Source: Fistulifera solaris (lineage: Eukaryota; Bacillariophyta; Bacillariophyceae; Naviculales; Stauroneidaceae). Taken from it: DNA of 64,000 bases. The notes beneath the pieces were generated by a model. The model had not been told where the DNA came from, searched no databases, and saw nothing but the letters and a program-made list of their open reading frames with translations. Both the position numbers and the translations under genes were made by a program. The stretch spans positions 1,302,001-1,366,000 of the forward strand of contig AP026136.1 of assembly GCA_030295235.1 (NCBI GenBank). Direction: 5' to 3'. Positions within the stretch are counted from its first letter, which is position 1; each line of letters opens with the position of its first letter. Of the stretch, positions 34,277 to 45,296 are shown in pieces.

Positions 34277-35185
34277 TCATTGCGTGGTAAAAGGAGAGCT
34301 CAGTTTGCCAAGTCCACTTTTCATTTTAGACAGTTGTCGTAAATGACGATATCTTGCTAAAGCGCTTCGCGCCTCATTAGGACTGTGTTGCACGAAGTTC
34401 ATCACGTGTTCATCGTGATGAATGGGGTTAAAGAGCAAATTTTGCATGTCGTTCTCGAGTTGTTCCGTAATGCGTTGAAGATCTTCGGATGAGAGGTTAC
34501 CGCGCGACTTAGGACTTTTGTTGATACACAAGTGATCGACCACAGGATTCGTAGCGCAAGCTCTTTCTAGAATCTTTTGACCTATTTTCGCAGCAATCAC
34601 GTCTTCTTCACAGTCTTGCGAAGCCTCTACATCTAATGCAGCAGCATACTTCTCCCAGACTTGCTCATAAGACATGCCTTGTGTTTGAAACTTGCCGTAC
34701 TTGCGATACTGACGAAAGCCATCGTACAACGAAGCTGCTAAGCGATACGGCCAGTAGCTGCGCTCACGAGCATATAGCTTCGCGGCCACCCGTGCTTGAT
34801 ACGCCAGAGGAGCGAGATCTGTCGCAGCAGAGCTCCCTTGCTGATGTGAATAATAGCGATGCAGTTCTAACAACGCCTTGGGTAACAGAGACTTGTAAAG
34901 AAGTCGCGCACTCGATGCATCCAAGTCTCCCCAAACACTGTTACGATTGCCTCCGAATGTTTCTCGTAAAGCATCGACACTTGCATATTTGCGAGCCCAT
35001 GCTTCAGCAGGTTGCCCGGGCACTAAAAACTTCCATTCCGTTTCCTGTTTTTGCCTTGTTTCTTTCTCAGTTTGCAGTTCTTTGTAGAGTTCCGGATAAT
35101 CGTGAAGAAAGGGACGAGAGACACTTAAACTCGGTATCATGAAAGCCTGACTCCATTTTAAAAAGCATAAGGTAAAAATCATCAA
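34277..35185 (-). CDS. Hypothetical protein with plastid-type leader
   Basis: A single exon of 302 residues, family not recognised. The N-terminus MMIFTLCFLKWSQAF followed by MIPSLSVSR resembles the secondary-plastid bipartite leader of diatoms: a hydrophobic signal, cleavage just before Phe (A-F), then a Ser/Arg stretch. The rest is soluble and helical, with Tyr/Arg-rich parts (PLAYQARVAAKLYARERSYW, SLYDGFRQYRKYGKF) and four Cys. An alternative upstream Met at 35261 lies in a different frame and is not used. Plastid localisation is inferred from the leader only. Confidence 0.65.
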   Translation of the reverse strand: MMIFTLCFLKWSQAFMIPSLSVSRPFLHDYPELYKELQTEKETRQKQETEWKFLVPGQPAEAWARKYASVDALRETFGGNRNSVWGDLDASSARLLYKSLLPKALLELHRYYSHQQGSSAATDLAPLAYQARVAAKLYARERSYWPYRLAASLYDGFRQYRKYGKFQTQGMSYEQVWEKYAAALDVEASQDCEEDVIAAKIGQKILERACATNPVVDHLCINKSPKSRGNLSSEDLQRITEQLENDMQNLLFNPIHHDEHVMNFVQHSPNEARSALARYRHLRQLSKMKSGLGKLSSPFTTQ

Positions 35186-36365
35186 CAGAGAAGAAAATCT
35201 CCCGCGAAATTGTGTGCTGGCGGGAGACGAAGTTAACTCGAGGACGTTTGCTATTTGACATGTTGTTTGTTTCGTAATGCGCCTCTTTCTATGGTCGATG
35301 CGTCTGACACTAGCTCTGGCTTTTGCTATTCAAAAAGCAATCGATTCTCAAGATTATGAAAGGAAGAAGCGCAACGAAGAGCCTGATGAACGAAGTGATG
35401 TTTGTCCGATCCGATCAACTCTTTATTGTCAGAATTTGAGACTGAGTTTTTTACTCCGTATTAGAATTACTTGCGGAGCGAAAGCTAGAAAATCTACTTA
35501 ACATCCGTACAGCCTCCCCATCGACCAACCAATCAGCTAAGAATTTGATGCAGCTGTCCACCCGGTGGACAACTGACTGAATCTGGGTGTCAACAACACG
35601 TGGTCGACAAGTATCTTAGTGGTTAAGTTATTTAAGCTAAATGATGACGACCTCGTTTTTTATATAAAAAGAACGTTGAAGTAAAAAATGACTGCTGTCG
35701 AAGAACTGCTTCGTCATGCTTCTGCCGGGTTTCTCCGTGCAATTGCATGAATTTTGGAAGTCCCCACAAGATTCAACACTCAAGATACAAAGTTGCTCAA
35801 ATGCTACGCGCTACCGTACCGGTACCTGGTACCGTAATAACTGCACGAGAAAAAAAAGATTCAACGAAGGACCCGGAGACTGATGCAGTCACGCAACCTC
35901 ATCCGCACTCGGGACTGGGGTTGGCATGAAGGTTTGAGAATGTTCGATGAGCGCCGAACGTGAACAATGAGAGCAGTCGTCTGTATTAATCGACAATCGT
36001 TCGTAATTAATGTACTGCAGCAACACATTGGCACTCGGATTCTTCCAATGAAGAGCAGAGTGAGCCATCATGCCATCGATATTTTTTCTCAATACGACAA
36101 ATGAATACGGATTTTCGATTAAGTGTAATCCATTAAGCTTGTCTATCGCTCTATGCTAAATTGGTAGAGTAGATCAATATCTTTTCATATATTTCTTCAA
36201 GATGCTACTACAGAGCAGTGGATGCCGCCAAACAATCGAAAAATTATGTTACGTCACATTATTATGATTAGATTTAAGGTCTCATGCGTCTATAAGTGTT
36301 GGTATATTGGCTACTTACTTGACCGTATGGTTTTTGCAAACTAGATGGTTGTTATGGCTAGCCAC
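35186..36365. other. Intergenic with GGTACC block and a 15-bp palindrome
   Basis: No gene supported. It contains the palindrome GTCCACC-C-GGTGGAC (35556-35570) and the block ACCGTACCGGTACCTGGTAC (about 35812-35831). Confidence 0.4.
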
Positions 36366-39300
36366 CTACCGTCGGCGCGATGTTTTAGATGGCTTGGAAG
36401 ATTTGCGTTGCGCACGGTCGGCCTGGCGTCTTTCACGAGCATTTTGTATCTCGGTATCAATCCAAGCTTCTTCCAAACAAAAGTCTTCGTCCAGTTCGGA
36501 GCGTTTAAGTCTGTGCACGCGAGGCGGCGGCATCTTGTAGTAATAGGTGGAACTCACTTCACTCGAAACCGTTTCGCCATCCTCGTGTCTCGACTGTTTG
36601 CTCTTTGTACCACGATGTTTAGTGAGCTGGCCCTGACGCATAAATGCGACCCCACGATATTCTTCCGGGACCGCAATCATGTGAGGGTCATTCGTTGCTT
36701 TTACAAAGTCATGAGGTGTGGATTGGCCAGGAGGGCGATTCTTATTTGACGGACTGGCCGCCACATTACTGAATACATTTTCAAGAAGCGCATCTTCTTC
36801 GTCGTCTCTCTTACATCTCTTCTGCCTCCTCTTGAGCTTTCGCTGAAGACGTTTCTTCTGGTGACGAATCTCGCGATCAACTTCGGCTTTCACCCACAAA
36901 AAGAATCTTTGTATTTTACGCGCAGCATTCTCTCGCTCCTGCTGACGCACTAGAACTTCAAAATCCGGGTTGTCGCCGGCAATTATACTTCGCGCCTGCT
37001 CTAGAATACGTTTGAGAACACGTCGATTTTCATATTCTTTCAAAGCCAAATACTTGCGAGCGACAGTTTGAACGACAATGACGGAGCCGATCACTTCCAG
37101 ATATTTCATCTCCGTAAAGAATCGTCTGGACTGTCTCTGGATTTTGATACAAGCAAGATTTCTACGCGCAGAGCCCACAATTTGGTCTCTATAGGTCGAG
37201 CGCACCGAATAGCCTCGCCAGGATCGTTGTATAGTACGAGCCGCTGCGTACTTGTGGAAAGGTTTGGTGCATAAATATGCCCGAGCGTAACGTTGAATGA
37301 TCCGTGCTGCAGCACGCTTCCAAAAGCAAAAGCGAATCAAATAGCCACGGACCACAGCTTGAATCTTGCTGGCTGCAAGGTATTCTTTGTACGCTATTCG
37401 AACAACGTATGCTCTCCATGAAGCTTGAATCAATCGGGCCGCTGTGAATTGACCATAGGCTTTTCGGACTAAGTATGCCCTCCAAGTCTTTTGTATAGCC
37501 GTACTATTTGCGACCTGACCCTCGCCGAGAGGAGAGACTGCCGTCAAAATATTGTCGCTGCTGTGACTTGCTCGCTCGCCATTACCACGAAGAACAGCTT
37601 GGATTTTGGACGCTGCCAAACTTTCGAGATCCAACCGTTGCTTGGCAAGATGTCTTCTCCAAAATGTCTGAATTTTTCGAGCTGCCAAGTAAGTCAGGAA
37701 TGCTTCCCTTCCTTTTTTATATGCAGTTCGAATCACATGGCCACGGAACTGGGCCTGAATTAAGCGACACGCCAGATAATCGACGCATAATCGGCGCACA
37801 GTGGCGCCTCTCCATCTCGTTTGAATCACACAAGCTGCCCTGTTCTCATCGACCCTAGGATATAAGATTTCTTTTGCGGATCGACTGACACGCTGAGCTT
37901 GTCTTAGTTGAAATGCTCTGACGGCATGTTGAATAGCAACCACTCCGGATAAAATTGACCCATAGCGTTGTTTTGCCTGATAGCCACGGAAGGTAGACTG
38001 AATCGTCATCGCACTGTCGAGAGAGATGATAAAATTGGAGAAATGCCAAAATCTCCTCCACTGTGCCTGAACTAGAGTCGCGGCTCGATGTTCGTATTTC
38101 ATGATCAGGTACTCCGTTTCCGCAACGAATCGGCGCCAGTACCGCTGGATTGTGACTCCTGCATCCTGGCGTTGCTGCTCTTGCATAACACGACGGCGCC
38201 TGATAGCCAACCATCTGCGTGCAACACTTTGAATAATCACAACATCAGCGATTGCAAACATGTAGTCTGCGTATGCAACAAACCCCCTCCAAACTTTTTG
38301 AATCATCACAGCTGACTGCAGACGCCGCAGCTTTGTCTTGCAAAACCACATCCTTACGCCTGCTTGTAGCGTAATAGCATGCCGGTGACGCAGCGTGTTG
38401 GCTACTCGTCGCGCTTTCCATCTACGAACAGCAGACTGAGCGATCAAGACATCAGCCAGGAAGTGCAAGTAATTCATTGTACAATCATAGGATCTCCACT
38501 GAGTTTGGATAGCGACGGCTGCTTTGTATTCACGCTCAGAGCGCTTAGCATTAGCCAGCTTCTGTGCTTTTCTTCTCCGCCAAACACTTTGGATTATTAT
38601 GATATCCAATAAATCAAGCTGGTAGTTAAATCTCCCGATGAAAGAGCGGTAAGACGTTTGAATTTTTGTGGCTGCAGCCCGTTTGCCCGCTAGCTCCTTA
38701 CGAACTAAAAACGTTCGTACCACCGATTGAATTTGAATAATGGAAACCATCCGATCCATAGCTTGGTTCATTGCTAAGAATTTCCGAACTGCAGTTTGAA
38801 TGAGAGTGATGTTGTAAATTTTCTCGTAGACATCGAGCGTCGCCAGCAGGCCTCGAACATGGCGTTGGATTTCGATCGCACAACACTGTTGCAACAGTAA
38901 ATGGTCTCGCTGAACACCGGCGCGATACAGCGCTTGGATCCTGCTCGCAGCGTCATGTTTTATTTTCATATTTGATTGAACAAACCAACGTCGTGCACAT
39001 GCTTGTATCATGACAATGGCCCACATCCGCGTCAGAGCTTCGCGGAGCGCCAAATGTTTGCGCACCATGCATTGAACAGGAATAACGGCCGCCGATAGCA
39101 AGCGCAGTCCCGCTCGTTGCATGGGGTCGTTTTCGTCGAATGAAATGGCTGTCGAATGTCCCCGTACAGCGCTTTCTAAGGAAGTCCTGCCATTTCTTCG
39201 TAAAGTGCTTCTCAATCTACGAATGTCCGAGCCCACTGACGATAGCCTTTCGGGCGCATACCGTTGTTTAGTGACCGAATCGCTTTCTAACAAGGACGCT

Positions 39301-40858
39301 GCCAGAATTCCGCTGGGTTCTGATCGATGATGAATCGATTTCTTGACTAGTGGAGGTTCCATGGCCTCAGACGTTCGAGAGGGCACATTCCTTTGGTTGA
39401 ACAAACCACGACGAGCGGCCATGATTTTTCCGTGATCCTGTCCACGGAAACGATCAAGTCTAGGCTCCGGTGGCTTGGGGACTATCGGAGAGGCGGGAGT
39501 TGCTCGTGATTTTATCAGGGGTGAAGTGGGCACAGGAGATGATCGCGGTGAAAAGCGGTGCGCATTACTATTCCTTGAAGTTCCTACCATAGTAAAGGAA
39601 CTATTTCTCAAAGGAGAATCACTCTTTCTACGTCTTGCTGGAGAAGTATCAGCCACTCTCTTCGAATGGAATGCGCTAGGTGACGGGGACCTTGTACGAT
39701 GACTTTCGGGTTTGGGTTCTGCTCGAGATTGACGTCTATGCCGAACCATTTCTTGCTTTACTACTTCCTGTCTTCTTACGCCGTCGTCGTCTTCATCAGA
39801 AGTAACATCGACACAATCGAGGGCGGGATCATCGGCTAAGTGTCCTTCGCTGACGATAATGTGGTTGTGAAAGTGTTCAGCGAAAGGGTCTGCAAATATT
39901 TCCATAGTCTCCGGATCAGATGATGTGTCGAATCGGTCAGCAGCAAATGGCGATATATTAAAAGGGTCAACCGTTCTAGGGGCGAGCGTTATTATCTTCT
40001 TGTTTTGAAAAAGGAAGGGTTTGTCAAACCGCTGACTTCTGTTTGAATCGCAGGAGAAGTGGGTCTCTTCAATAAGAAGCCGGACGCTTGCGGAAAAACA
40101 TCATATTCCTCTGATACGACCGTGTCTGAAGAATAAAGACGGTGCTGCGCTGAATGTGACATAGATATCGAGTGATGTGTGACCGCTGTCTATTAATTAC
40201 GGAAAGAATGGGTAAAAACACGCGTGAGAAGTGGATCACCAAGTCGAATCGTTTCTCTGTCGTAAAAAATACGTACCTCAAATGTGCTCCTGCTTGCTAC
40301 TTGTTGTTCAAAACCACTAGATCTCTGGCCATGTTGTCTTTGCTGCCTCGCTAGTATATCGCTCTCTCGCGTACGCAGAGGATCCTCTTCGACTGCAATA
40401 GGATGTTCACGTGAGCCGACTCCATCCCAGCTATCGGTAAAACGTCCCTGCCAGTGATCCGTCAGATCAGCTGGAACAACCCATTCCGTTGAGTTGATTG
40501 CTTGATTTCTCGGCTTAAAGAAGAAACCGTCATCTTCTTCTGGCCAGGTAGCTTGCGACCACGGATCCGAGGTTGTTGAGAGAGGAAACCTTTGATTACG
40601 AGACTGTGCTACAGCTGTTTCGTCGACTTCCTGGTTCACCCAACTTCCCGCGGATACACTGTTCGAAACTGATCTATTCTTGTTGACCGGACACCCGTTA
40701 TTATTATCTTTTCCGTGGCTTATTGCTCGTTCAGTACGCTTATTGCTGATAATATTTCGAATTTCGGGCTGCACGACACTACGTCCGTTGCTTTTGCTTC
40801 TTGCTGCTGAACGAGTGCTCCTGTCCTTTTTACCCCCGATAGCAGAAAAGAACTTCAT
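36366..40858 (-). CDS. Large IQ-repeat (calmodulin-binding) protein
   Basis: Exon 1 is 40858-40277, the intron is 40145-40276 (132 bp), and exon 2 is 40144-36366. The total is 1453 residues once one base is added in the T4 run at 40003-40006 (SFFKN-KKIITLAP). The first ~500 residues are Ser/Arg/Pro-rich and probably disordered. Roughly residues 540-1250 carry about 29 IQ-type motifs (VMIQACARRWF, AIEIQRHVRGLL, ARTIQRSWRGYS and so on), often in ASPM-like tandem spacing. The C-terminus is basic (KKRLQRKLKRRQKRCKR) and then acidic. No motor or calponin domain is seen, so it is not a myosin or a full ASPM. Likely a Ca2+/calmodulin- or light-chain-binding scaffold, perhaps cytoskeletal. Confidence 0.85.
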
Positions 40859-41742
40859 TGCTTAATTCCAGGATAATAGCAATGGTGCTTCAAGTCGTCT
40901 ATTCACTATCATTGACTTTCTTTCCTCTTGCTTCAATTGAGGACGAGAGATGCGCGGCTCCGTGAATGCAGATTTGTACCTGGTATTCCTTCCACACCAG
41001 CGAGAGCGATTCACGGCGAATTTCCGTTGATGAATACATACCCAGACAAGGTACTCATTTTCTTATTGTTCGGAGTCAGTCAGTCCATACTTAAAAGGTT
41101 CCCTTTCTAATTACTCTTAATTTTAGCGAACAAGATAGTGGCACCGGCGACCAACGAGTGTCTGTTGAAGCATCATTAGACACTACTTGTCCTAAATAAA
41201 AGCTTTATGAAATCATTCAAACTCAATACATTTGCACGTAATATATTTAGACACACATTGAATTTTTTCGAAATCAATATATTTACTGTAGCCTTGAATG
41301 CAGTATCGGGACTGAACTACACCGTAGTCCCGGAGTACTAGTAACCACATTATTTTACTCCGTTCCTAAATTGCCGGTACGATAATGGACCGATTTTCCG
41401 CTAATCATTCATGCAATATGTCTTTTATCGGTGGATGTACTACTATTGATATTTGTTCATGCATAAAGAACATCAGCGGCTCTTGTGCTCTCTAGGTGTT
41501 GGAGATCATTTAACTCCACCTCAGACCTCAACCTTTACCAAAAACCTGCAAAATTGTTGAAGAGAGGACTAAGCACTCTTTATTTAATAAATTACTCTAT
41601 GTTTTTATTTCGTCTATTTGTGATTCTTGAGCCTAAACAATAGCTGATTTACGACCAACGGGAAGCCGTGGAAAGTCGCAAGCCGCCCTCTTCGACCTCA
41701 TAAAGCCCCATTTCTGCACATGCTTCGGCCCATTGAGTCTTA
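40859..41742. other. Intergenic, AT-rich
   Basis: Upstream of the IQ gene. No coding or RNA gene seen. Confidence 0.35.
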
Positions 41743-41770
41743 CCAGGTACTGGTACCGGTACCGGTACCA
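41743..41770. repeat. GGTACC block
   Basis: A run of overlapping GGTACC/GTACCGG units, TACTGGTACCGGTACCGG. Similar blocks are at about 21069, 35812, 41968 and 45118. Confidence 0.6.
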
Positions 41771-41785
41771 CTTTACTGCACTCGA

Positions 41786-42130
41786 GCGAAGTGAGCGATG
41801 GGCAGACGCCGACGTTTCGTCGTTCGCACAAACACCACACCCCCACATTTTCTGGGTACGTGAAAACACCACACTCCCATATTTTCTGGGTACGTGAAAA
41901 CACGACGCCCACATTTTCTGGGTACGTGAAAACACCCCAGGCCCATATTTTCTGGGTACGTCAACATACTGGTACAGTACCTGGTACCGGTACCATTCTC
42001 AACAAATTTTCGCGTTTCGTCGTTCGCACAAAACGTTCGTTCCTCAATAAATTTCTTTCGTCGCCATCGACATCAAACTAGCGTTTTCAATCTAACGTCG
42101 CGTAACTTTTGCTGTTTATCAGCTCAATAC
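41786..42130 (+). repeat. Dispersed repeat D copy 2, interrupted by a palindrome-array insertion
   Basis: Flanks match repeat D copy 1 (25841-25985). Between them, 41833-42012 holds four palindromic units (starts near 41842, 41876, 41908 and 41942; CCCACATTTTCTGGG and CCCATATTTTCTGGG) joined by TACGTGAAAACACC linkers, then a GGTACC block. The 180 bp are bounded by an exact 20-bp direct repeat, CGTTTCGTCGTTCGCACAAA, at 41813-41832 and 42013-42032. This is what an insertion with target-site duplication, or a repeat-mediated duplication, would leave. Confidence 0.8.
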
Positions 42131-42912
42131 TCTTTCTTATGAATATACGGTTTATAAATGAGCAGTTTCTTGGCGATCCTTGAGAGGTCTTGCCAACGAT
42201 CGAAAATTCACTGTCGACAGAGAAAACATTGCCGACAAAAGCTCTCCGAAAGCCGAGAAACATACTGACGCCATTCTGTGACAATATTCAGAAGCATCTT
42301 GCTTCGCTTCAGACGTTCTCACAAGAAAAGGATTCTTTATCGTCTCATTCTCGCTAATCGATTTTCGCTTAAAATTTTCTTTCTCCTTGCGTCGAATTAT
42401 CGAATCATCAACTTCGCACGAGCGACAGAACCGCTTAGATTCAAATAAACTTAAGTCAATAGTCACGATTGATGAATATTTATTTCCTATCACCAATAAA
42501 ACATCTATTTTTCCTCTGATATAGCATTGTCGGGACCTAACTGATTATTGACTTTGTACGCGAAACTCGCTTTATGGCTTGCGGGATCGAGGCCAAATGC
42601 ACGCTTCCCGACGGTCATTGTTGATTCACAGCTCTTCATTCAAAAAATTAGAGATATTGCGGATTTTTGAGGGCAAGTAACAAGCCGAGAAAAAGTAAGG
42701 GCAACCTGACCAAATCCGAAAAGATATCGCCACTGCCTTTCCACAAAGCTTTTCTTGAGCGCTGCGTACGAAGGTATCACATAAACTACTATTCATCCTC
42801 AATCCTCATTTCAATCCACAGGATGTAAAAATTGCTGGTTTATGCAACAATAGCTTGATCCAAAAATGACCATGGATCGCCATTTTTTACCCCGCCCGGA
42901 TCGAAAAACATG
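42131..42912. other. Intergenic
   Basis: No gene supported; a 114-codon minus-strand frame (42152-42496) has no features. Confidence 0.35.
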
Positions 42913-44740
42913 CTACAGCTCGTCTTGTCCCCTTCTTTGACGGAATCTCAAGTCCGTCTCCTGATATTGGCTTTTCAAAGTGTACAGTAACTGGTAGCCG
43001 CCAAGATCAGAGAGTAATTCGGATAGCTGGTCAAATCCTTCCGCATAAGGCTGAAAACTTCGCACGGCGGTTGCAGAATAAGGAATTTTCAAAGACACTC
43101 CGTTCGAGGATAGACCGATCCGCTCAAGTAGAATATCTGTCATACCGTTGGGATCTTGCATCCAATCTTCGTATCGAATGTGAATAATACGACCGGGAAG
43201 TACGTCGTCCCAGTGTCGCATCATTTGACGATAGGCGCGATAAAGTTCTACCAAGACATCCCAGTTGCATGTATAGTCATAAATTCCGAAATCCGAGGAC
43301 GTAGAGGAATCATGCATGAAAGCAGCCACGAGATTTTCCAAGGGATCCCTTACAACATGAACAATAAGTGCATCCGAATAGATTGTATGCAGCAAACCGA
43401 TGGAGTAATAGTTCATCCAAAAGAGTCAACCGCAAATCGCGCGGAATATCCGCCCAGCATTTGCTGCACGATGCTTTCTGCCAGGGAATGGATGACCGCA
43501 GGTAGATCAGCCTGAGAGACCGATGCTATTAGATTTCGAATTTCTGTCAGACGTTGATTCCATATCGAGTGGGATGTGCCGATTATATCTGAGTGAGATG
43601 CTACCAAGTGCCTTTCCACCAGCGTGGCTCCACTTTCAATAAACCCCATCACAAAGATTGGTGATTTCGTCGAACTTCCAATTTTCTGGGACCAAAAGCC
43701 TTTTTTAAAAATAGAACGCGTATTATGAACCTTTTGTAGTTCCGCTCCATTTTGCCAGGGCGGCAAAGCAGCCACTTTCGTACGACAACCAGTTTGGAGA
43801 TGCTCCCTTGCTCGGGGAATATTGCCGTGTACAAGATGATACCACATTAACGCGAGATTGAGACGGTGGATTGTGGTAGCATACTGGTATTTAGCTACAA
43901 GCGAATTTGCAGGAGAGGATTGTCTGGAAAGCGCAAAAGATCTTTCTCTGCTGCAGCGACAACAAATTTCCATTCTGGTGCATTTTTCGTCAATAATTGC
44001 ACGAGCTGAAGCAATATGGACGACGTTGTCAAAAACGATTTTTGCTGGTCATGCTGCAAGGCTTGCGTGTAATCGAAGACGGCGTTTTCGGTGTATTCAT
44101 CTCCCAGAGTCCGCCATGCATCCCCCCTTGCTCGCCAGGCTTGCACAGAAGTAGGGTCTATTTTTATGCATTCGTTCCATCGAGTCATGGCTTCATCGAC
44201 TCGATGTAAATTTTGAAATAACCATCTGGCTTGTTCTGTGTAGAACTGACAGAGCAGCTCTTTATGCATGATGGTAGCTGCATCAGTAGATATGGATTGC
44301 TTTATCTTTTGCTGAAGACTTTCGTAGAGATCCATCAACGGTTCTGTATAGGGCGACGAAGAGGCATGCTGCGTGTAAAGTTGCATTGCTTGCAGGTATT
44401 CTATGGCACTCGGTAGATTGTCGGGGTTCATTTCGTAGCTTTGCTTTAAGCGTTCAATTTGTTGAACAAGCTCGACTGAATTCTGTAACGAGAATGATTC
44501 CTGTTGTTGTTCCTCCAGAGGCCGAATGGAGGTCCGTTTCCATCCCTGAGGACGCTTTCTAGCGAAAACAGCAGGCCCTGGATACGTTGGAATAGGATCG
44601 ATTGAAAACGTAACAGTATAACGTGCGAAAATGGCGAAGGAAAAGACTGGAAGAACACAGAACAGCCAGAGCCAGAGAATTTCGTCCTTTTCCTTCTTAA
44701 GTCTGTTATCCTTCTCCTCCTTTATTGTCAATACTTTCAT
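42913..44740 (-). CDS. Membrane-anchored TPR-sulfotransferase
   Basis: About 609 residues, type II topology: a short basic N-terminus, one hydrophobic anchor (ILWLWLFCVLPVFSFAIFA), then a lumenal part. TPR-like helices follow (ARWLFQNLHRVDEAMTRWNE, SVQAWRARGDAWRTLGDEY). The sulfotransferase domain has a 5'-PAPS-loop region reading FVMGFIESGATLVERHLVAS and a clear 3'-phosphate motif HVVRDPLENLVAAF, then IHIRYEDWMQDP. In the family the first motif is usually G-x-P-R-S-G-T-T-L; here Ile-Glu replaces Pro-Arg and Ala replaces a Thr, so activity is uncertain. It would act in the Golgi on a glycan or protein. Frame breaks near 43910-43935 and at an A4 run at 43419-43422 (one base short each) restore 610 codons. 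I chose the Met at 44740 because it sits just before the anchor. Confidence 0.8.
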
Positions 44741-45296
44741 GGTAATTGTGTTATCATATTTGTAAATAACAACTAGAAAAGGACAATCAGAGCGGCAAGA
44801 AATAATTAAAGCCATCGTCGCCTTCGAAAAGGAAGCCTACATATACACTCTATCATATAGTTCGGTAGGATGATGATTCTTGATTGAAACCATGTTGACG
44901 CACTTCTCTCTAGCAACATCATCAACACCAATGCCATCATCAATAATCTAATGATGCTGGACATGACTGGGTTCAATGCGGCTTCGAGAGTGGAAAAGTT
45001 TAGTTCATTGAAAAATGACATATTAGTTCGGTTGACTGTTTCCAAGATTGTGAAGTTTTGTCGCGAGTCAGTCGTCATGATATTGGTCTCTAGCCGTCGA
45101 TCCGAAGCTCTTTACAAGGTACAGTACCTGGTACTGTAAGTACGGTACGTCTCACCTCTCCATCTCCATAGCATCATTGCTGCGGACTCTTACTCAGTAT
45201 TTTTTTTATTTTGGCCGCTTTGCGATCATCACAAACGATTCATACCCCCTTACTTTATCATATTTTGTTGTATTTCTTATCTCCATTAAAACATCA
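44741..45296. promoter_or_regulatory. Divergent promoter region with GGTACC-type block
   Basis: The region lies between the sulfotransferase and the solenoid gene. The block GGTACAGTACCTGGTACTG is at about 45119-45137, with TACGGTACG following. It holds no gene. Confidence 0.35.
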
